A stretch of DNA of 64,000 nt from DATGSL01 sp964645585 (lineage in GTDB: Bacteria; Verrucomicrobiota; Verrucomicrobiia; Opitutales; T3Sed10-336). Positions 18,342 to 28,900 of the stretch are shown piece after piece. A program made the position numbers and the translations under genes. The first letter of the stretch is position 1; every line of letters starts with the position of its first letter. The stretch spans positions 1 to 64,000 of the forward strand of contig CAZYAN010000012.1 in assembly GCA_964645585.1 (NCBI GenBank), in the 5' to 3' direction. The notes under the pieces were generated by a model. It was given only the letters and a program-made list of their open reading frames with translations, made no database searches and was not told the origin of the DNA.

Positions 18342-19553
18342 GTGTCGGTTTTTGCACTGATTCTGTTTTCCTTGCTGTTGCTGAACTTCCTTTGGTGGTG
18401 GCGTGCGGATTTTGCACTGAGGAAAAGCGGCTTCCGGTGGCGCGCGCGGATTTGTCCGCTGCTTTGGGCGCTGGCGATGGCGGGTTTTTTGCTCGTTCTG
18501 ATATTGGCGAGAGACGCGTCGGCGCCGATCCGCGAGGCGGTTCCCGTTCCGGTGATCGCGGCGGTCTATCTCTGGCATCTGCTCATTTTGCCCGTCTGGC
18601 TTTTTTTGCTGCCGGTCATCGAGTTCAGCCGCTTGGCCGGATGGTGGAAACGAAAACGCCGCCCGCCGATCGCTGCCGGCGATGTGCGCTGGAGCCGACG
18701 CCAATTTCTCACTTGGATCACCGCGATTCTGCCGCCGGTCTTTCTGACTGGTGTCACCGCGATTTCTCTGCCGCGGCTCAATCACTTTCGGATTCGGCGG
18801 TTCACGTTACCGATTCCGGGTCTGCCCGAAGAACTCGATGGCTTGACGATCGCTCAGCTGGCGGATGTCCATGTCGGCTCGTTCACCCACGGAAAAACGC
18901 TGGCGGCAATTGCGGAAACAACGAATTCCCTGCGGCCTGATCTCGTCGTGCTTCCGGGCGATTTGATCAATAACGACATCAAGGACCTCCCCGAAGCAAT
19001 TGAGATGGTCAAATCTCTCAAGGCGCCGCACGGCGTCTTTCTTTGCGAGGGGAATCACGATTTGATTCCTGGCCGCGAGCTGTTCGAAAAGCAAACCAAG
19101 GCCGCTGGGCTCCAGCTGCTCGTCAATGAAGCGCGGACGATCGGCATCAACGGCGCGCGTGTCCAGATTCTGGGTCTTCGCTGGGGCGGTCCGCTGAATC
19201 CGCTGGAGCGCCCCGACGATTATTCCGAAGATGCGATTGCGGCATCGATGGAGGAGTTGCTGCGCTTGAGAGATCCGGACGCGTTTCCGATTCTGCTGGC
19301 GCACCACCCGCACGCGTTCGATCCGGCGGCGGACGCGGGGCTGCCGCTTGTTTTCGCCGGCCACACGCATGGCGGCCAGCTGATGGTGAACGCGAATTTC
19401 GGTTTCGGCCCGGCGATGTTTCGCTATTGGAGCGGCATTTACCGGAAGGAGAACAGCACGCTCGCTGTGTCGAACGGTGTCGGGAACTGGTTTCCGCTCC
19501 GCACCGCCGCGCCCGCTGAGATCCTGCATCTTACGCTGCGGCGTGAAGGCTGA
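18342..19553 (+). CDS. Membrane-anchored metallophosphoesterase
   Basis: This 403-residue protein starts with GTG. Residues 1-140 hold about four hydrophobic segments. The catalytic domain follows from about 160, with the calcineurin-like order of metal-binding motifs: 'AQLADVHVG' (D-x-H), 'VVLPGDLIND'-type (GD), 'CEGNHD' (GNHD), 'LLAHHPHAFD' and 'FAGHTHGGQ' (GHTH). This is the YkuE/YaeI-like subgroup, whose E. coli and Bacillus members act on phospholipid-type substrates such as UDP-diacylglucosamine; the substrate here is unknown. The active site probably faces the periplasm or membrane surface. It is convergent with the LytR-type regulator downstream. Confidence 0.9.
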   Translation: MSVFALILFSLLLLNFLWWWRADFALRKSGFRWRARICPLLWALAMAGFLLVLILARDASAPIREAVPVPVIAAVYLWHLLILPVWLFLLPVIEFSRLAGWWKRKRRPPIAAGDVRWSRRQFLTWITAILPPVFLTGVTAISLPRLNHFRIRRFTLPIPGLPEELDGLTIAQLADVHVGSFTHGKTLAAIAETTNSLRPDLVVLPGDLINNDIKDLPEAIEMVKSLKAPHGVFLCEGNHDLIPGRELFEKQTKAAGLQLLVNEARTIGINGARVQILGLRWGGPLNPLERPDDYSEDAIAASMEELLRLRDPDAFPILLAHHPHAFDPAADAGLPLVFAGHTHGGQLMVNANFGFGPAMFRYWSGIYRKENSTLAVSNGVGNWFPLRTAAPAEILHLTLRREG

Positions 19554-19667
19554 GCGCGCCGCGGAACAGTTCGTCGGACAGCAGCAGGTTCGGATGTTCG
19601 CCGCTGTCGATCTCGCCGCCGTCATGAAACCATGAATACGTGAACCGCGAGGTTCCTCCCGGCGTCA

Positions 19668-19836
19668 GGTGATGTTGAAAAGCGCGACGTGCTCCTGCTC
19701 GCGCTGGAGTTGTTTCGCGATTTTTCGATTGATTACACCGAAGCCTGTCTGGCCGCGGAGGCGCGGCTGACCGGTCATGCCGTCGCAAGTTTCGACACAG
19801 ATTTTGAAAAGGTCCCGAAGCTGACGGGAAGCGTCC
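19668..19836 (+). pseudogene. 3' fragment of a PIN-domain (VapC-like) toxin gene
   Basis: Plus-strand frame translation gives 'LLLALELFRDFSIDYTEACL' and 'AARLTGHAVASFDTDFEKV'-like text, which is the C-terminal half of a PIN domain: helix, 'iDy.ea.la' acidic segment, and 'SFDtDFek' strand. There is no N-terminal Asp half, no antitoxin and no proper stop; the frame runs into the 3' end of the convergent regulator gene. It is best read as a decayed toxin gene. About 110 bases between the metallophosphoesterase stop and this fragment hold nothing I recognise. Confidence 0.55.
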
Positions 19837-20601
19837 TTAGCCTGCGCCCTTGCCGGATGATTCGCGGACGAGGTGTTTTTTCGCGCGGGCGATCGCGGCT
19901 CGGCCGAGGTGAATCGGATGTTTGTAGCCGTCGACTTCAAGATCAGCATGGTCACGGTCGTGTATTTGAAATTGCGCGACACGTTTGAGATTGATCAAGA
20001 CGGAGCGGTCGAGGCGGACGAATTCCGTTCCTTTGAGTATCTTTTTCCATTCCTTGAGCGAGCGCAGAATCAAAACGTTTCCGCCGTCGCTGGTGAGGAC
20101 CCGGGTGTAGGTATCCTCAGCGAGAATGGCGGCGATTTCGTCAACGGGGACTCGCCGCAAGTGGCTGCGATCTCCGAGAAAAATGAAACCGCCGGAATCG
20201 CCCGCCGCGGAGGACTCGCGAAGCTGGCGCCGGCATTTTTCGACCGACCGCGCGAGCCGTTCCTCGCGCACCGGCTTAACAAGATAATCGAGCGCTTCCT
20301 CCTCGAAGGCTTGCACGGCGAAATCGGCGTGGGCTGTGACGAAGACCACCGAGGTCTCGGGCGAAATATCGGGCAGAAGATCGAAGCCGTTTCTCGGAGA
20401 CAGCTGGACATCGAGAAACAGGAGATCGATCGGATTCGCCGCAAGGCTGGACCGCGCCTCCTCCAGGCTTCCGGCTTCGGCCACGACTCGGGTGGCCTCC
20501 ATCTTTTCGATCATTGCGCGTAAACGGCGACGGGCGAGGCGTTCATCATCGACGATCATGACGTCGAGATAACAATCGGATTTAGACGGGTCGCCCGGCA
20601 T
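19837..20601 (-). CDS. LytTR-family response regulator
   Basis: This 254-residue protein has a receiver domain (about 12-125) with acidic pair D18/D19, phosphoacceptor D64 ('LLFLDVQLSPRNGFD') and K109 ('YLVKP'). A LytTR DNA-binding domain follows at about 150-248 ('RVPVDEIAAILAEDTYTRV', 'FVRLDRSVLINLKRV'). The start at 20601 overlaps the last 20 bases of the upstream sensor kinase, implying coupled expression; an ATG at 20559 right before the receiver core is an alternative. The pair is of the LytS-LytR/YehU-YehT type, which often controls envelope or metabolite-uptake genes; targets are unknown. Confidence 0.92.
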   Translation of the reverse strand: MPGDPSKSDCYLDVMIVDDERLARRRLRAMIEKMEATRVVAEAGSLEEARSSLAANPIDLLFLDVQLSPRNGFDLLPDISPETSVVFVTAHADFAVQAFEEEALDYLVKPVREERLARSVEKCRRQLRESSAAGDSGGFIFLGDRSHLRRVPVDEIAAILAEDTYTRVLTSDGGNVLILRSLKEWKKILKGTEFVRLDRSVLINLKRVAQFQIHDRDHADLEVDGYKHPIHLGRAAIARAKKHLVRESSGKGAG

Positions 20602-21658
20602 GGGATAAATGTTGGGCAGCTGGAAAATGAATGGCAACTGTAACCCATCCGCTGGCGGAGGGGGATTCGGGAAAATCGATCGTTCCTCCAAAATGAGCGA
20701 CGGCTTTTTTCAGGTTGGCGAGGCCGATACCCAGGCCGGGTTCGTCGCTCGCCCGCACCCATGTACCCGTGTTCCGGACTTCGAGGCGGATTGCGTCTCC
20801 GTCGCGACATCCGGCAATCTCGATCTGGAGCGGACGCGGACTGGTTCGCTGGCCGTATTTGACCGCGTTTTCGACGGGAAAAAGAAGCATTCCCGCCGGA
20901 ATGAGCGAAGGGAGAAGTTCGTCGACGACATCGATTCGATACGTCAAATCCTCCTCAAAGCGGTACTTTTCCAGCTGGAGGTAATTCTTTACAGCGGTCA
21001 GTTCGGATTCGAGCGTATTCTCGCGCTGGGTACGGTGCAGCGAAAATTGCAGATGATCGGACAGTGCCATCGTCATCGCCGTCACGGTTTCCGGTCTGTC
21101 GGCGGCGGCAAGGATCGTATTGAGAACGTTGAAGAGAAAATGCGGATCGACCTGCGCTCGCAACAGCGCGAGTTCGGTCTGGACCATCGCCGCTTCCGCC
21201 TGCGCCAGCCGCAAAGCCGTGTCCCGCGAATTTTGCCATTCGCACAAAAGCCAGTACAGGATCGCCCAGGTGCCGAACAGCGGCCAGCGAAGCAGCGCGG
21301 AGATTCCCAGGAAGTAATTCTTAACGTCCGGTATTTCGGAAAGAATCGCAATGTGGTAACTGACGACGCCATCGAGAGCACTGGCGATCGCGGCAAACGA
21401 AAAGAGATAAAGGGTCATCCGAATGGCGGGCGTGTCCCGGCGCATGAGCCATTGGACGAGCGGTCGAAAGACGAAGCTCGTCATGAGAAAACCGGTAGAA
21501 GCGCGCAGCGTGGCGAAAAAGAAAGCGGAGGCCGGTTCGAGCTGCCAATTAATTGCCAGGAACATTCCGACCAAAACCGCGAATGACCAGATCAGCCCTT
21601 GGATGATCCAAAAAATAAAGGCCGCCGGCAGATTGATTCGGGAGTGCGGTGCGTTCAT
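20582..21658 (-). CDS. LytS/YehU-type sensor histidine kinase
   Basis: This 358-residue protein has an N-terminal membrane domain of about four or five segments (residues 8-150). The His_kinase domain follows with the conserved 'LRAQVDPHFLFNVLN' box containing the phosphorylated His, then an ATPase domain with 'PVENAVKYG' (N box) and 'GIGLANLKKAV' (G box). No periplasmic sensor domain is present, so the signal is probably sensed in or at the membrane. It is the upstream partner of the LytTR regulator and overlaps it by 20 bases. Confidence 0.92.
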   Translation of the reverse strand: MNAPHSRINLPAAFIFWIIQGLIWSFAVLVGMFLAINWQLEPASAFFFATLRASTGFLMTSFVFRPLVQWLMRRDTPAIRMTLYLFSFAAIASALDGVVSYHIAILSEIPDVKNYFLGISALLRWPLFGTWAILYWLLCEWQNSRDTALRLAQAEAAMVQTELALLRAQVDPHFLFNVLNTILAAADRPETVTAMTMALSDHLQFSLHRTQRENTLESELTAVKNYLQLEKYRFEEDLTYRIDVVDELLPSLIPAGMLLFPVENAVKYGQRTSPRPLQIEIAGCRDGDAIRLEVRNTGTWVRASDEPGLGIGLANLKKAVAHFGGTIDFPESPSASGWVTVAIHFPAAQHLSHAGRPV

Positions 21659-21814
21659 TCCGGCATGGTTTTAAACCGGGCCACCCGCGGTCGAGCGAGC
21701 CGAAAAACCGGGCGGCCATTTCGAATCCGCGGCGTAGCTTGGCGTTCCGGGGCTGCTGCCTGCTCCACCGGCTGACGCCGTGTGGCCGCGCTTGTGCAAG
21801 CGCCGTCCGCCGCC

Positions 21815-22750
21815 CTACAGTTGCGTCAGGGCGATCAAATTTTGATAACGGCCGTCGATGATCGAGCGGGATGCTGATTCGAGCTGGGTGGAGCCGAACG
21901 CTTCAACCGTCAAACTCGCGGTGGCGGTCGCATAAGCGATCGCATGCTTGAGAGCGGGAAGGTCCGTTCGGTTTTCCGCCGCGAGATGGCCAACGAGGGC
22001 GCCGAGGTAGGAATCGCCGGCACCGGTCGGATCTTCCAGATCGGTGACGGGGAAGGCGGGGAACGCGAAGAGTCCGTCTGGATGGAAAAGGAGGGAGCCG
22101 TGCTGACCCTTTTTGATGACAACCATTCTCGGGCCGAGATTGAGAAGGCGGGCCCCAGCTTTGATCAGGTTCGTTTCCAGCGTCAGCATCAGCGCCTCCT
22201 CGTCATTGAGAACCAGCATGTCGAGGCGCGGGAGCAGTTGAAGGAGTTCGGCCCGTGCTGTTTCGATCCAGAGATCGCGCGTGTCGGCCGCGACAAACGG
22301 CTTGCTTTTGACCTGGTCGAGCACGTGCAGTTGCAAGCCGGGCTGGATGTTGCCGAGCACGACGAAAGGTGTGTCTTGGTACGCGTTAGGCAAATGGGGT
22401 TTAAAGCGCTCGAAAACATTCAGTTCGATTTCGAGCGTTGTGCAGGTGCTGAAGTTGTCGGCATAACGGCCTTCCCAGAAAAACGTTTTCCCGCTCGGAT
22501 CGCGTTGCAGACCCTCCATGCAGATCCCGCGCTCCGAGAAGCGTGCAATATATTCCGGACCAAAATCGCTGCCGACGACCCCGATAATCCGCGTCGGAGC
22601 GAAGTAGCTCGAGGCGATGGCGGCGTAGGAAGCCGATCCGCCCAGAAGCATCGCCATGCGGTTGCTCGGCGTGTGAATATTGTCGAACGCGATGGAACCG
22701 ACAACGACTACGGATGGTGCGGACGTGTCGGGCGTTTTGCTGTTAGCCAT
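21815..22750 (-). CDS. PfkB-family carbohydrate kinase
   Basis: This 311-residue cytoplasmic sugar kinase has the N-terminal 'VVVVGSIAFDNIHTP' strand, the glycine pair in 'LLGGSASYAAIA', and the C-terminal PfkB signature 'DPTGAGDSYLGALVGHLA', whose Asp is the catalytic base. The ATP-binding part is complete. A ribosome-binding site GGAA lies ahead of the ATG at 22750. Homologues phosphorylate ribose, fructose, adenosine or similar; the sequence does not settle which. It runs in the same direction as the small DUF6941-like gene upstream. Confidence 0.9.
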   Translation of the reverse strand: MANSKTPDTSAPSVVVVGSIAFDNIHTPSNRMAMLLGGSASYAAIASSYFAPTRIIGVVGSDFGPEYIARFSERGICMEGLQRDPSGKTFFWEGRYADNFSTCTTLEIELNVFERFKPHLPNAYQDTPFVVLGNIQPGLQLHVLDQVKSKPFVAADTRDLWIETARAELLQLLPRLDMLVLNDEEALMLTLETNLIKAGARLLNLGPRMVVIKKGQHGSLLFHPDGLFAFPAFPVTDLEDPTGAGDSYLGALVGHLAAENRTDLPALKHAIAYATATASLTVEAFGSTQLESASRSIIDGRYQNLIALTQL

Positions 22751-22819
22751 ACGTTCCGTAGAGAACGGAAGGATGCGGGGAATGCAAACGAAACTTGAGA
22801 ACGTGGCCGCCGCCGGCGT

Positions 22820-23203
22820 TCAGGCGTTGACGGGAAGGCTCGTGACCAGGATCGGTTCGTCGTCGATCTCGATGGTGATGCTGTAGTCGCCCGGCTGGTC
22901 GAAGCGGAGGTTGCGAATTTCGTTGATCAGGTTGATGCGCTGGACAGGGCTTTGGGATTCGAAGTTTCGCGCGACGATCTCCTTGGGATTCTCGAGATTC
23001 AGGCCGAAAAGGATTCGGATGCGGTGCATGCCGACCGAGACGTCGGTCAGCGTCAGAAACCAGATCATGCGCGGATGGGTGACCGGAAAGTGCCTTGCTT
23101 TGATATTGGAGAAGACGCCGAGGAGCGTGTGTTTGCCTGAGCCCGGGTCGATATGGACGCCATCGCAGGTGATCCACGCGAGGATTTGCGGTTTTGCTTG
23201 CAC
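22820..23203 (-). CDS. DUF6941-like small protein
   Basis: This 127-residue protein starts at a GTG (23203) preceded by AAGGTG; a longer frame to 23299 lacks support. The sequence 'AWITCDGVHIDPGSGKHTLL' followed by 'GVFSNIKARHFPV' and the C-terminal 'GDYSITIEIDDEPI' fit the DUF6941 family, small beta-rich cytoplasmic proteins of unknown function. No signal peptide or membrane segment is present. It is divergent from pyrG. Assignment to the family is from memory of its pattern and is moderately confident. Confidence 0.75.
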   Translation of the reverse strand: MQAKPQILAWITCDGVHIDPGSGKHTLLGVFSNIKARHFPVTHPRMIWFLTLTDVSVGMHRIRILFGLNLENPKEIVARNFESQSPVQRINLINEIRNLRFDQPGDYSITIEIDDEPILVTSLPVNA

Positions 23204-23340
23204 CGGAGCACCTTGCGAGTGAGCGTTGCGCGAAGCAATCCTTATCGGGCGGCGGGGCGGGAAGCTTGGCGGCGAACCGTTCAGCGCGTACGGCCGCACT
23301 TTTTCTTGTCATTTGGTTCCGATTCTCCTGATTACGTAGC

Positions 23341-24948
23341 ATGAAGTACATTTTCCTGACCGGCGGCGTGGTTTCCTCTCTCGGGAAAGGATTGACCGCC
23401 GCGGCGCTCGGCGCACTGCTCGAACACCGCGGTCTCACGGTAAAGATTCAAAAGTTCGATCCGTATTTGAACGTCGATCCCGGGACGATGAACCCGTTTC
23501 AGCACGGCGAGGTGTATGTGCTCGACGATGGCGCTGAGACCGACCTTGACCTCGGTCACTACGAGCGGTTTACGTCCGGAAAACTGACGCGTTTCAACAA
23601 CTTGACCTCCGGGCAGATTTACGAGTCGGTGATCCAGAAAGAGCGGCGGGGCGATTATCTCGGCGCGACGGTTCAGGTCATTCCGCACGTCACCAACGAG
23701 ATCAAAGACCGGATTTACGAGTCGGGCAAAGACGTCGACGTGCTGATCACGGAGATCGGCGGAACGACCGGCGACATCGAAGGCCTGCCGTTTCTGGAGG
23801 CGATGAGGCAGTTCGCGCTGGAAGTGGGTCATCGCGACACGCTGTTTATCCACGTGACACTCGTTCCGTATCTGCGGGCTGCTGGCGAGCTGAAGACGAA
23901 ACCGAGTCAGCAGAGCGTGGCGAAGCTGCGCGAGATCGGGATTCAGCCGGACATCCTGATTTGCCGCTGCGAGCATCCGCTGACGGACGAGCTGCGGCGA
24001 AAGTTGAGCTTGTTTTGCAATATTCCCGTCAAATCGGTGATCGAAGAACGGGATGTCGAGTTTTCGATTTACGAGCTGCCGGTCGTTTTACAACAGGAGG
24101 GGCTCGACGACCTGGTGGTGGAGCATCTGGAGCTCGACGCGCCGTTCCGTCCGCTGGACGACTGGCTCGACGTCCTCCGCCGTATCCGCGAGCCGGCGCA
24201 CGAGGTGAAAATCGGTGTCGTCGGGAAATACATCGAGCTGCAGGACGCGTACAAATCAATTTACGAATCGCTCACGCATGGCGGCATTGCCAACGACTGC
24301 AAGGTGGAGGTTATTCGGATCGACGCGGAAACCGTGGAGAGTGAGGGCGCCGAAGCGAAACTGCACGGCCTCGACGGAATCCTTGTCCCTGGCGGGTTCG
24401 GCGACCGCGGCGCGGAAGGAAAGATCCTGACCGCGCAATACGCGCGCGAAAACAAGATCCCTTACTTCGGGCTTTGCCTTGGCATGCAAATCGCGGTGAT
24501 CGAGTTCGCCCGCAATGTGCTCGGCTGGAGCGACGCGAACAGCCGTGAGTTTGATGAAAACACCGCGAAGCCGGTCATCGACCTGATGGAGGATCAGAAG
24601 AATCTGGCGGATAAAGGCGCTACGATGCGGCTTGGCACCTACCGCTGTCGTGTAAAACCGAATACGCGGGCGGCCGAGGCTTATCAGCGGGAGGAGGTGA
24701 GCGAGCGTCACCGTCATCGCTACGAATTCAATAACGCCTATATGCGTGATTTCGAGGAAAAGGGCATGGTGTTTTCGGGAATCAACCCGGAGCGGAACCT
24801 CGTTGAAATCGTCGAGGTTTCGGAGCATCCGTGGTTCGTCGGCGTGCAGTCTCATCCGGAGTTTCAGTCCAAACCGAACAAGGCTCACCCGCTGTTTGCC
24901 GCTTTCATCCGCGCGGCGATGGAGCAGCGGAAGAAAGGGGTCTCGTGA
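23341..24948 (+). CDS. pyrG: CTP synthase
   Basis: This 535-residue protein is full length. It converts UTP to CTP with ATP and glutamine, the last step of pyrimidine ribonucleotide synthesis. The N-terminal synthetase domain has the P-loop 'GGVVSSLGKGLTAAALG' and 'KFDPYLNVDPGTMNPFQHGE'. The C-terminal glutamine amidotransferase domain (from about 290) has the nucleophile in 'GLCLGMQIAV' and the His-Glu pair in 'QSHPEFQS'. Its stop codon overlaps the GTG start of kdsA, so the two form an operon linking CTP supply to CMP-Kdo formation. Confidence 0.98.
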   Translation: MKYIFLTGGVVSSLGKGLTAAALGALLEHRGLTVKIQKFDPYLNVDPGTMNPFQHGEVYVLDDGAETDLDLGHYERFTSGKLTRFNNLTSGQIYESVIQKERRGDYLGATVQVIPHVTNEIKDRIYESGKDVDVLITEIGGTTGDIEGLPFLEAMRQFALEVGHRDTLFIHVTLVPYLRAAGELKTKPSQQSVAKLREIGIQPDILICRCEHPLTDELRRKLSLFCNIPVKSVIEERDVEFSIYELPVVLQQEGLDDLVVEHLELDAPFRPLDDWLDVLRRIREPAHEVKIGVVGKYIELQDAYKSIYESLTHGGIANDCKVEVIRIDAETVESEGAEAKLHGLDGILVPGGFGDRGAEGKILTAQYARENKIPYFGLCLGMQIAVIEFARNVLGWSDANSREFDENTAKPVIDLMEDQKNLADKGATMRLGTYRCRVKPNTRAAEAYQREEVSERHRHRYEFNNAYMRDFEEKGMVFSGINPERNLVEIVEVSEHPWFVGVQSHPEFQSKPNKAHPLFAAFIRAAMEQRKKGVS

Positions 24949-25739
24949 TTTTTTCGGCAGACAAACTTCTGCTGATCGCCGGACCGTGTTCGCTGGAGAA
25001 TGAAGCCACCTGCCGTTCCGTCGCGGAAGTCCTTGCCGGCCTGCGAGAGCGTTTCGCGGATCTGACGATCGTCTTCAAAGGCTCGTTCGACAAAGCCAAC
25101 CGCACATCGCTGAGCAGCGAACGCGGAACGGGAATGGATGCGGGGCTGGAGCTGCTCGGGATGATTCGGCGAGATTATGAATTTCCGGTGCTTACCGACA
25201 TTCATGAGCGCGGGCAGGCGCAACCGGTCGCGGAAGTTTGCGACGTGTTGCAAATCCCGGCCTTTTTGTGCCGGCAGACCGACCTTTTGCTGGCCGCGGC
25301 CGCGACCGGGCGCGTGGTGAACGTAAAAAAAGGTCAGTTTCTGGCGCCGGGCGACATGCGTTACGTCGTTGCGAAGCTCAAACAGGCTGGTGCGCGGGAA
25401 ATCTGGCAGACCGAGCGCGGAACGACTTTTGGCTACCAGAATCTCGTCGTCGACATGCGCGGTTTTTCGATCATGAAAAGCTTCGGCCATCCGGTCATTT
25501 TCGACGCGACGCACAGCGTCCAGCTGCCCGGCGGAGGCGGCGGCAAGAGCGCGGGTCAGCGGGAGTTCGTGCCGCCGCTCGCGCGCGCCGCGCTGGCCGC
25601 GGGCGCGGACGGTTTGTTCGTGGAAACGCATCCCGATCCCGCCAATGCCATATCTGACGGGCCGAATATGGTGCCGTTGTCTGACCTTTCCGAACTGGTC
25701 GAGCAAAGCCTGGCGGTATGGAGGCTGCGGGGGCGATGA
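24945..25739 (+). CDS. kdsA: 3-deoxy-8-phosphooctulonate synthase
   Basis: This 264-residue enzyme condenses phosphoenolpyruvate with arabinose 5-phosphate to Kdo-8-phosphate for LPS inner core synthesis. The start is a GTG at 24945 (overlap GTGA with the pyrG stop) with AAAGGGG just upstream. Family motifs are 'LLIAGPCSLE', 'FKGSFDKANRTS' (PEP site), 'LTDIHE', 'NVKKGQFLAP', 'FDATHSVQLPGG' and 'VETHPDP'. The segment 'IPAFLCRQTDLL' is also canonical. Its presence shows that the organism makes Kdo and therefore has an LPS-type outer membrane. Confidence 0.97.
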   Translation: MIFSADKLLLIAGPCSLENEATCRSVAEVLAGLRERFADLTIVFKGSFDKANRTSLSSERGTGMDAGLELLGMIRRDYEFPVLTDIHERGQAQPVAEVCDVLQIPAFLCRQTDLLLAAAATGRVVNVKKGQFLAPGDMRYVVAKLKQAGAREIWQTERGTTFGYQNLVVDMRGFSIMKSFGHPVIFDATHSVQLPGGGGGKSAGQREFVPPLARAALAAGADGLFVETHPDPANAISDGPNMVPLSDLSELVEQSLAVWRLRGR

Positions 25740-25931
25740 GCTTGGAACCTGCGGGCATCTTGCGGCTTTGTTATGCCGATCAGCCGCTTGCGCATGGCCG
25801 CCTTCATCGCGCTGCTTTTTGGCCTTTTCATTTCTGACGGCGGTGGACTAGGCTATTGGTTGCGCGCGTCGGTAATTTGACCTGCACGCAGCGGTTAACT
25901 TCCTCAAAATTTGATTCACTACCCGTTTGCC

Positions 25932-28900
25932 ATGCGATTCCTCCGATTCGGCTCATACTTCTTTGCGATCGGTCTGGCGGCCGCGGCCGTTGCCGAGGAG
26001 CCGGAGATTTATTTCTCCGATAATTTCGATACCGATACATCCGGCAATTGGACGATTCTTTCCGCAAAGCCTGCCGGCGATGACTGGAGCGCCGTATTCA
26101 GCTATGATTACAGTGCCGATGGAATTCCGCCCGCGCCCAACGCATCCGGCGGCACGACCAGCGGCGTCAAGCTGAGCCTCAATCACCAGTCCGGCGACAC
26201 CTACGGCGTGCATCTTGTGCCGGCTGGGCAGCATTTCTCCGGCGATTATGTCCTGAAGCTCGATCTCTGGATCAACTACCCGGGCCCGCTCAGCACCGGC
26301 GGCCCCGGATCGACCGAGTTCGCCGGTTTCGGTATCGGGGTTAACGGGACGAATCTCAGCCTGTTCGGGAATCCCGGCGCCGATGGAGCCTGGTTCGCCG
26401 TCGATGGCGACGGCGGAAACGGCCAGGATTACCGGGCGTACAAGGGACACGAATACGAACATCCCTCGAGCGGACAGTATGCCGCCGGCACGACCTCCAG
26501 CGCGCGCGGCGCGAGTCACAGTTATTATGAAAACGCCTTTCCCGGAGGCCAGACCGCGCCGCCGCTCCAGCAATCGCTTTATCCTTCGCAGACTGGAAGC
26601 ACCCGTGCCGGAAGGATCGGTTTTGCGTGGCGCGAAGTGGAAATCCAAGTCCGCGGAGGAACGGTCCGCTGGCTGATCGACGGAGTTTTGATCGCACAGC
26701 TCGCCCAAGATCGCGGCTCCGGAAGTTTCCAGACGGCCGGAAATATTGCCCTGAGTTACGTGGATCATAATCCGTCGATTTCCGACCCGGACGTCGGCTA
26801 TGTGCTGTTCGACAACGTGCGGGTGGAGGAGTTGCTGCCGGAACCGGTGCCGGGGAACATTCCGCTCGTTGGCCATATCAACGCGTTTGGTCAGCAATAC
26901 GGCGGGGTCGGCGGCGACGGCGATATCGCGGTGACCGGGACTTTTCTGAACAACAACACGAACGGTGTTGGCATTTACGATATTTCCGATCCCGCGAACC
27001 CCGTCCTGGCGGCCGATTATAATCCGCTCGGCGGAGAAACGCGATTCGAGGATGTCTGGGTTCGCGACGGAATCGGCTACTTCGGATGCTGGCGCGTGAG
27101 CGGCGGGGGCGGTCAGAACGGTGTCCATATTGTCGATCTTTCCGACCCGTACAACCCTGTTTGGCGCGCGAGTATCGATCCCTCAATCAACGGCCACCCG
27201 CAGGTGCATACGCTCTTTCTGGACGGTGATTATTTATACACGGCTGCACATCGCCCATCGGTGATTGGCCGGACGGTGAAGGTGTTTAATATCAGCGATC
27301 CGTACCATCCGGTCTTCGTGCGCGACATTCCGACGACTGAGACCGACAAGGTGCACCAGATTACCGTGAAGAACGGCCGGCTGTTTACCTCCGGTTGGAG
27401 CGGACGAACCGATATTTTTGATGTGAGCGATGTGGAGAATGCGGCGGTTTATCTCGGCACGGCGGAGTCGGGTCCGAACTCGCACAGCAGCTGGCCGACG
27501 GAGGACGGCAACGTCCTCATCGTCTGCCGCGAGATCGCCGGGGGCGACGTCCGTTTCTTCGACATCAGCGATCCGTCGAATCCGCGGCTGATGCTGATTC
27601 TCGATGACACAAACGTCGGGATCGGCGATTTTATTCCCCACAACCCGGTCGTGGTCGGGGATCTGCTGTTTATTTCCTGGTATGAAAATGGGCTGCAGGT
27701 GTTCGATATCAGCGATCCGATGCGGCCGGTGCGTGTTGGTTATTATGCAACCGGCGGCTCCGGACTGACCTGGGACGGCAATTGGGGCGTGTATCCATTA
27801 AATGGACTCGACCGGGTATTGCTGAGCGATATGTCGGAGGGACTATTCATCGTCGACGCGTCTAACGTGCTGGAAGATACGGACAACTATCCGCCGCTGC
27901 TTGTCGAAATGCCTGTAGATCAGGAGCTCGCTGAAGGTTCGAATGCTGTTTTCTCGGTCACCGTGACTGGTTCGGAGCCCATGACCTATCAGTGGCGCCG
28001 CAACGGGTCGCCGATGCCCGGTGCGACAAGCGCTGTTCTGGAAATAACCGATATTGGTCTGTCCGATGGCGGCAATTATTCTGTGACCGTGAGCAATGCG
28101 GCCGGGCAAATCACGTCGACCGCCGGATCCTTGACCGTGATTCCCGCGGGCGAGGCGACGCCGCCGCAAATTCACTCGGAGCCGCAAAGCCAGGTGGCCA
28201 CACCAGGTCAGATCGTGCAGTTCTCGGTCACGGCGAGCGGCACGCCGCAATTGCGCTACCAATGGTATTACAACGGGGAAGTGATCGAAGGCGCGGAGGC
28301 GAGTTCGCTGTCGGTCGGACCGGTGCTGCTGACGCATGAGGGAAATTATTCGGTGCGAATTTCCAACAGTGCCGGCGAAGTGCTCAGCGCGGAGGCGGAA
28401 CTGACAATCGACGACTCTCTCTTCTTTTACGACATCCGCGTGGCGGCCGGTGCCTACAGTGCCGTGGTCAGCTGGAAAAGCCGCGTGCCGGCGACCGGTG
28501 TCATTGAGCACGGGGCGCCCCACCATTTTGAGACCGAGACGGCCATTGTGCCGATGCATGCCGAATTTGACTTTACGGCGCCGGCGACCTCGCGCGTCAC
28601 GGCGGTTCATTCGACGATGATCGGCGGGCTGCCGCCGGCGTCTGTCTGGAGTTTTCGGATTGTCGGCTATACCGATAACGGCAATACCCGGCACGAGTCG
28701 CCGGAGTTTCTCTTCTGGACGGAACCGAGTGCAAAAGGTGACGAGGCCGAGCTGCCGGACTGGTGGCTGGAGCATTTTTTTGAGGACGCTGGTGAAATCG
28801 ATCCGGAGGTCGATCACGATGGCGACGGCTGGAGCGTTTGGGCGGAATTTCTAAGCGGAACCTCGCCGATCGACCCCGCGTCAGGTCCGCAATTTTCGGT

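Noticed and set aside
19548..19690. Minus-strand peptide ending after the metallophosphoesterase gene
   Set aside because: A protein-like stretch ('FTYSWFHDGGEIDSGEHPN') is readable, but I recognise no family and it is too short to separate from chance.
23306..23334. Promoter TTGTCA-17-TGATTA before pyrG
   Set aside because: The -10 is poor and the implied start would coincide with the ATG, so I do not list it.
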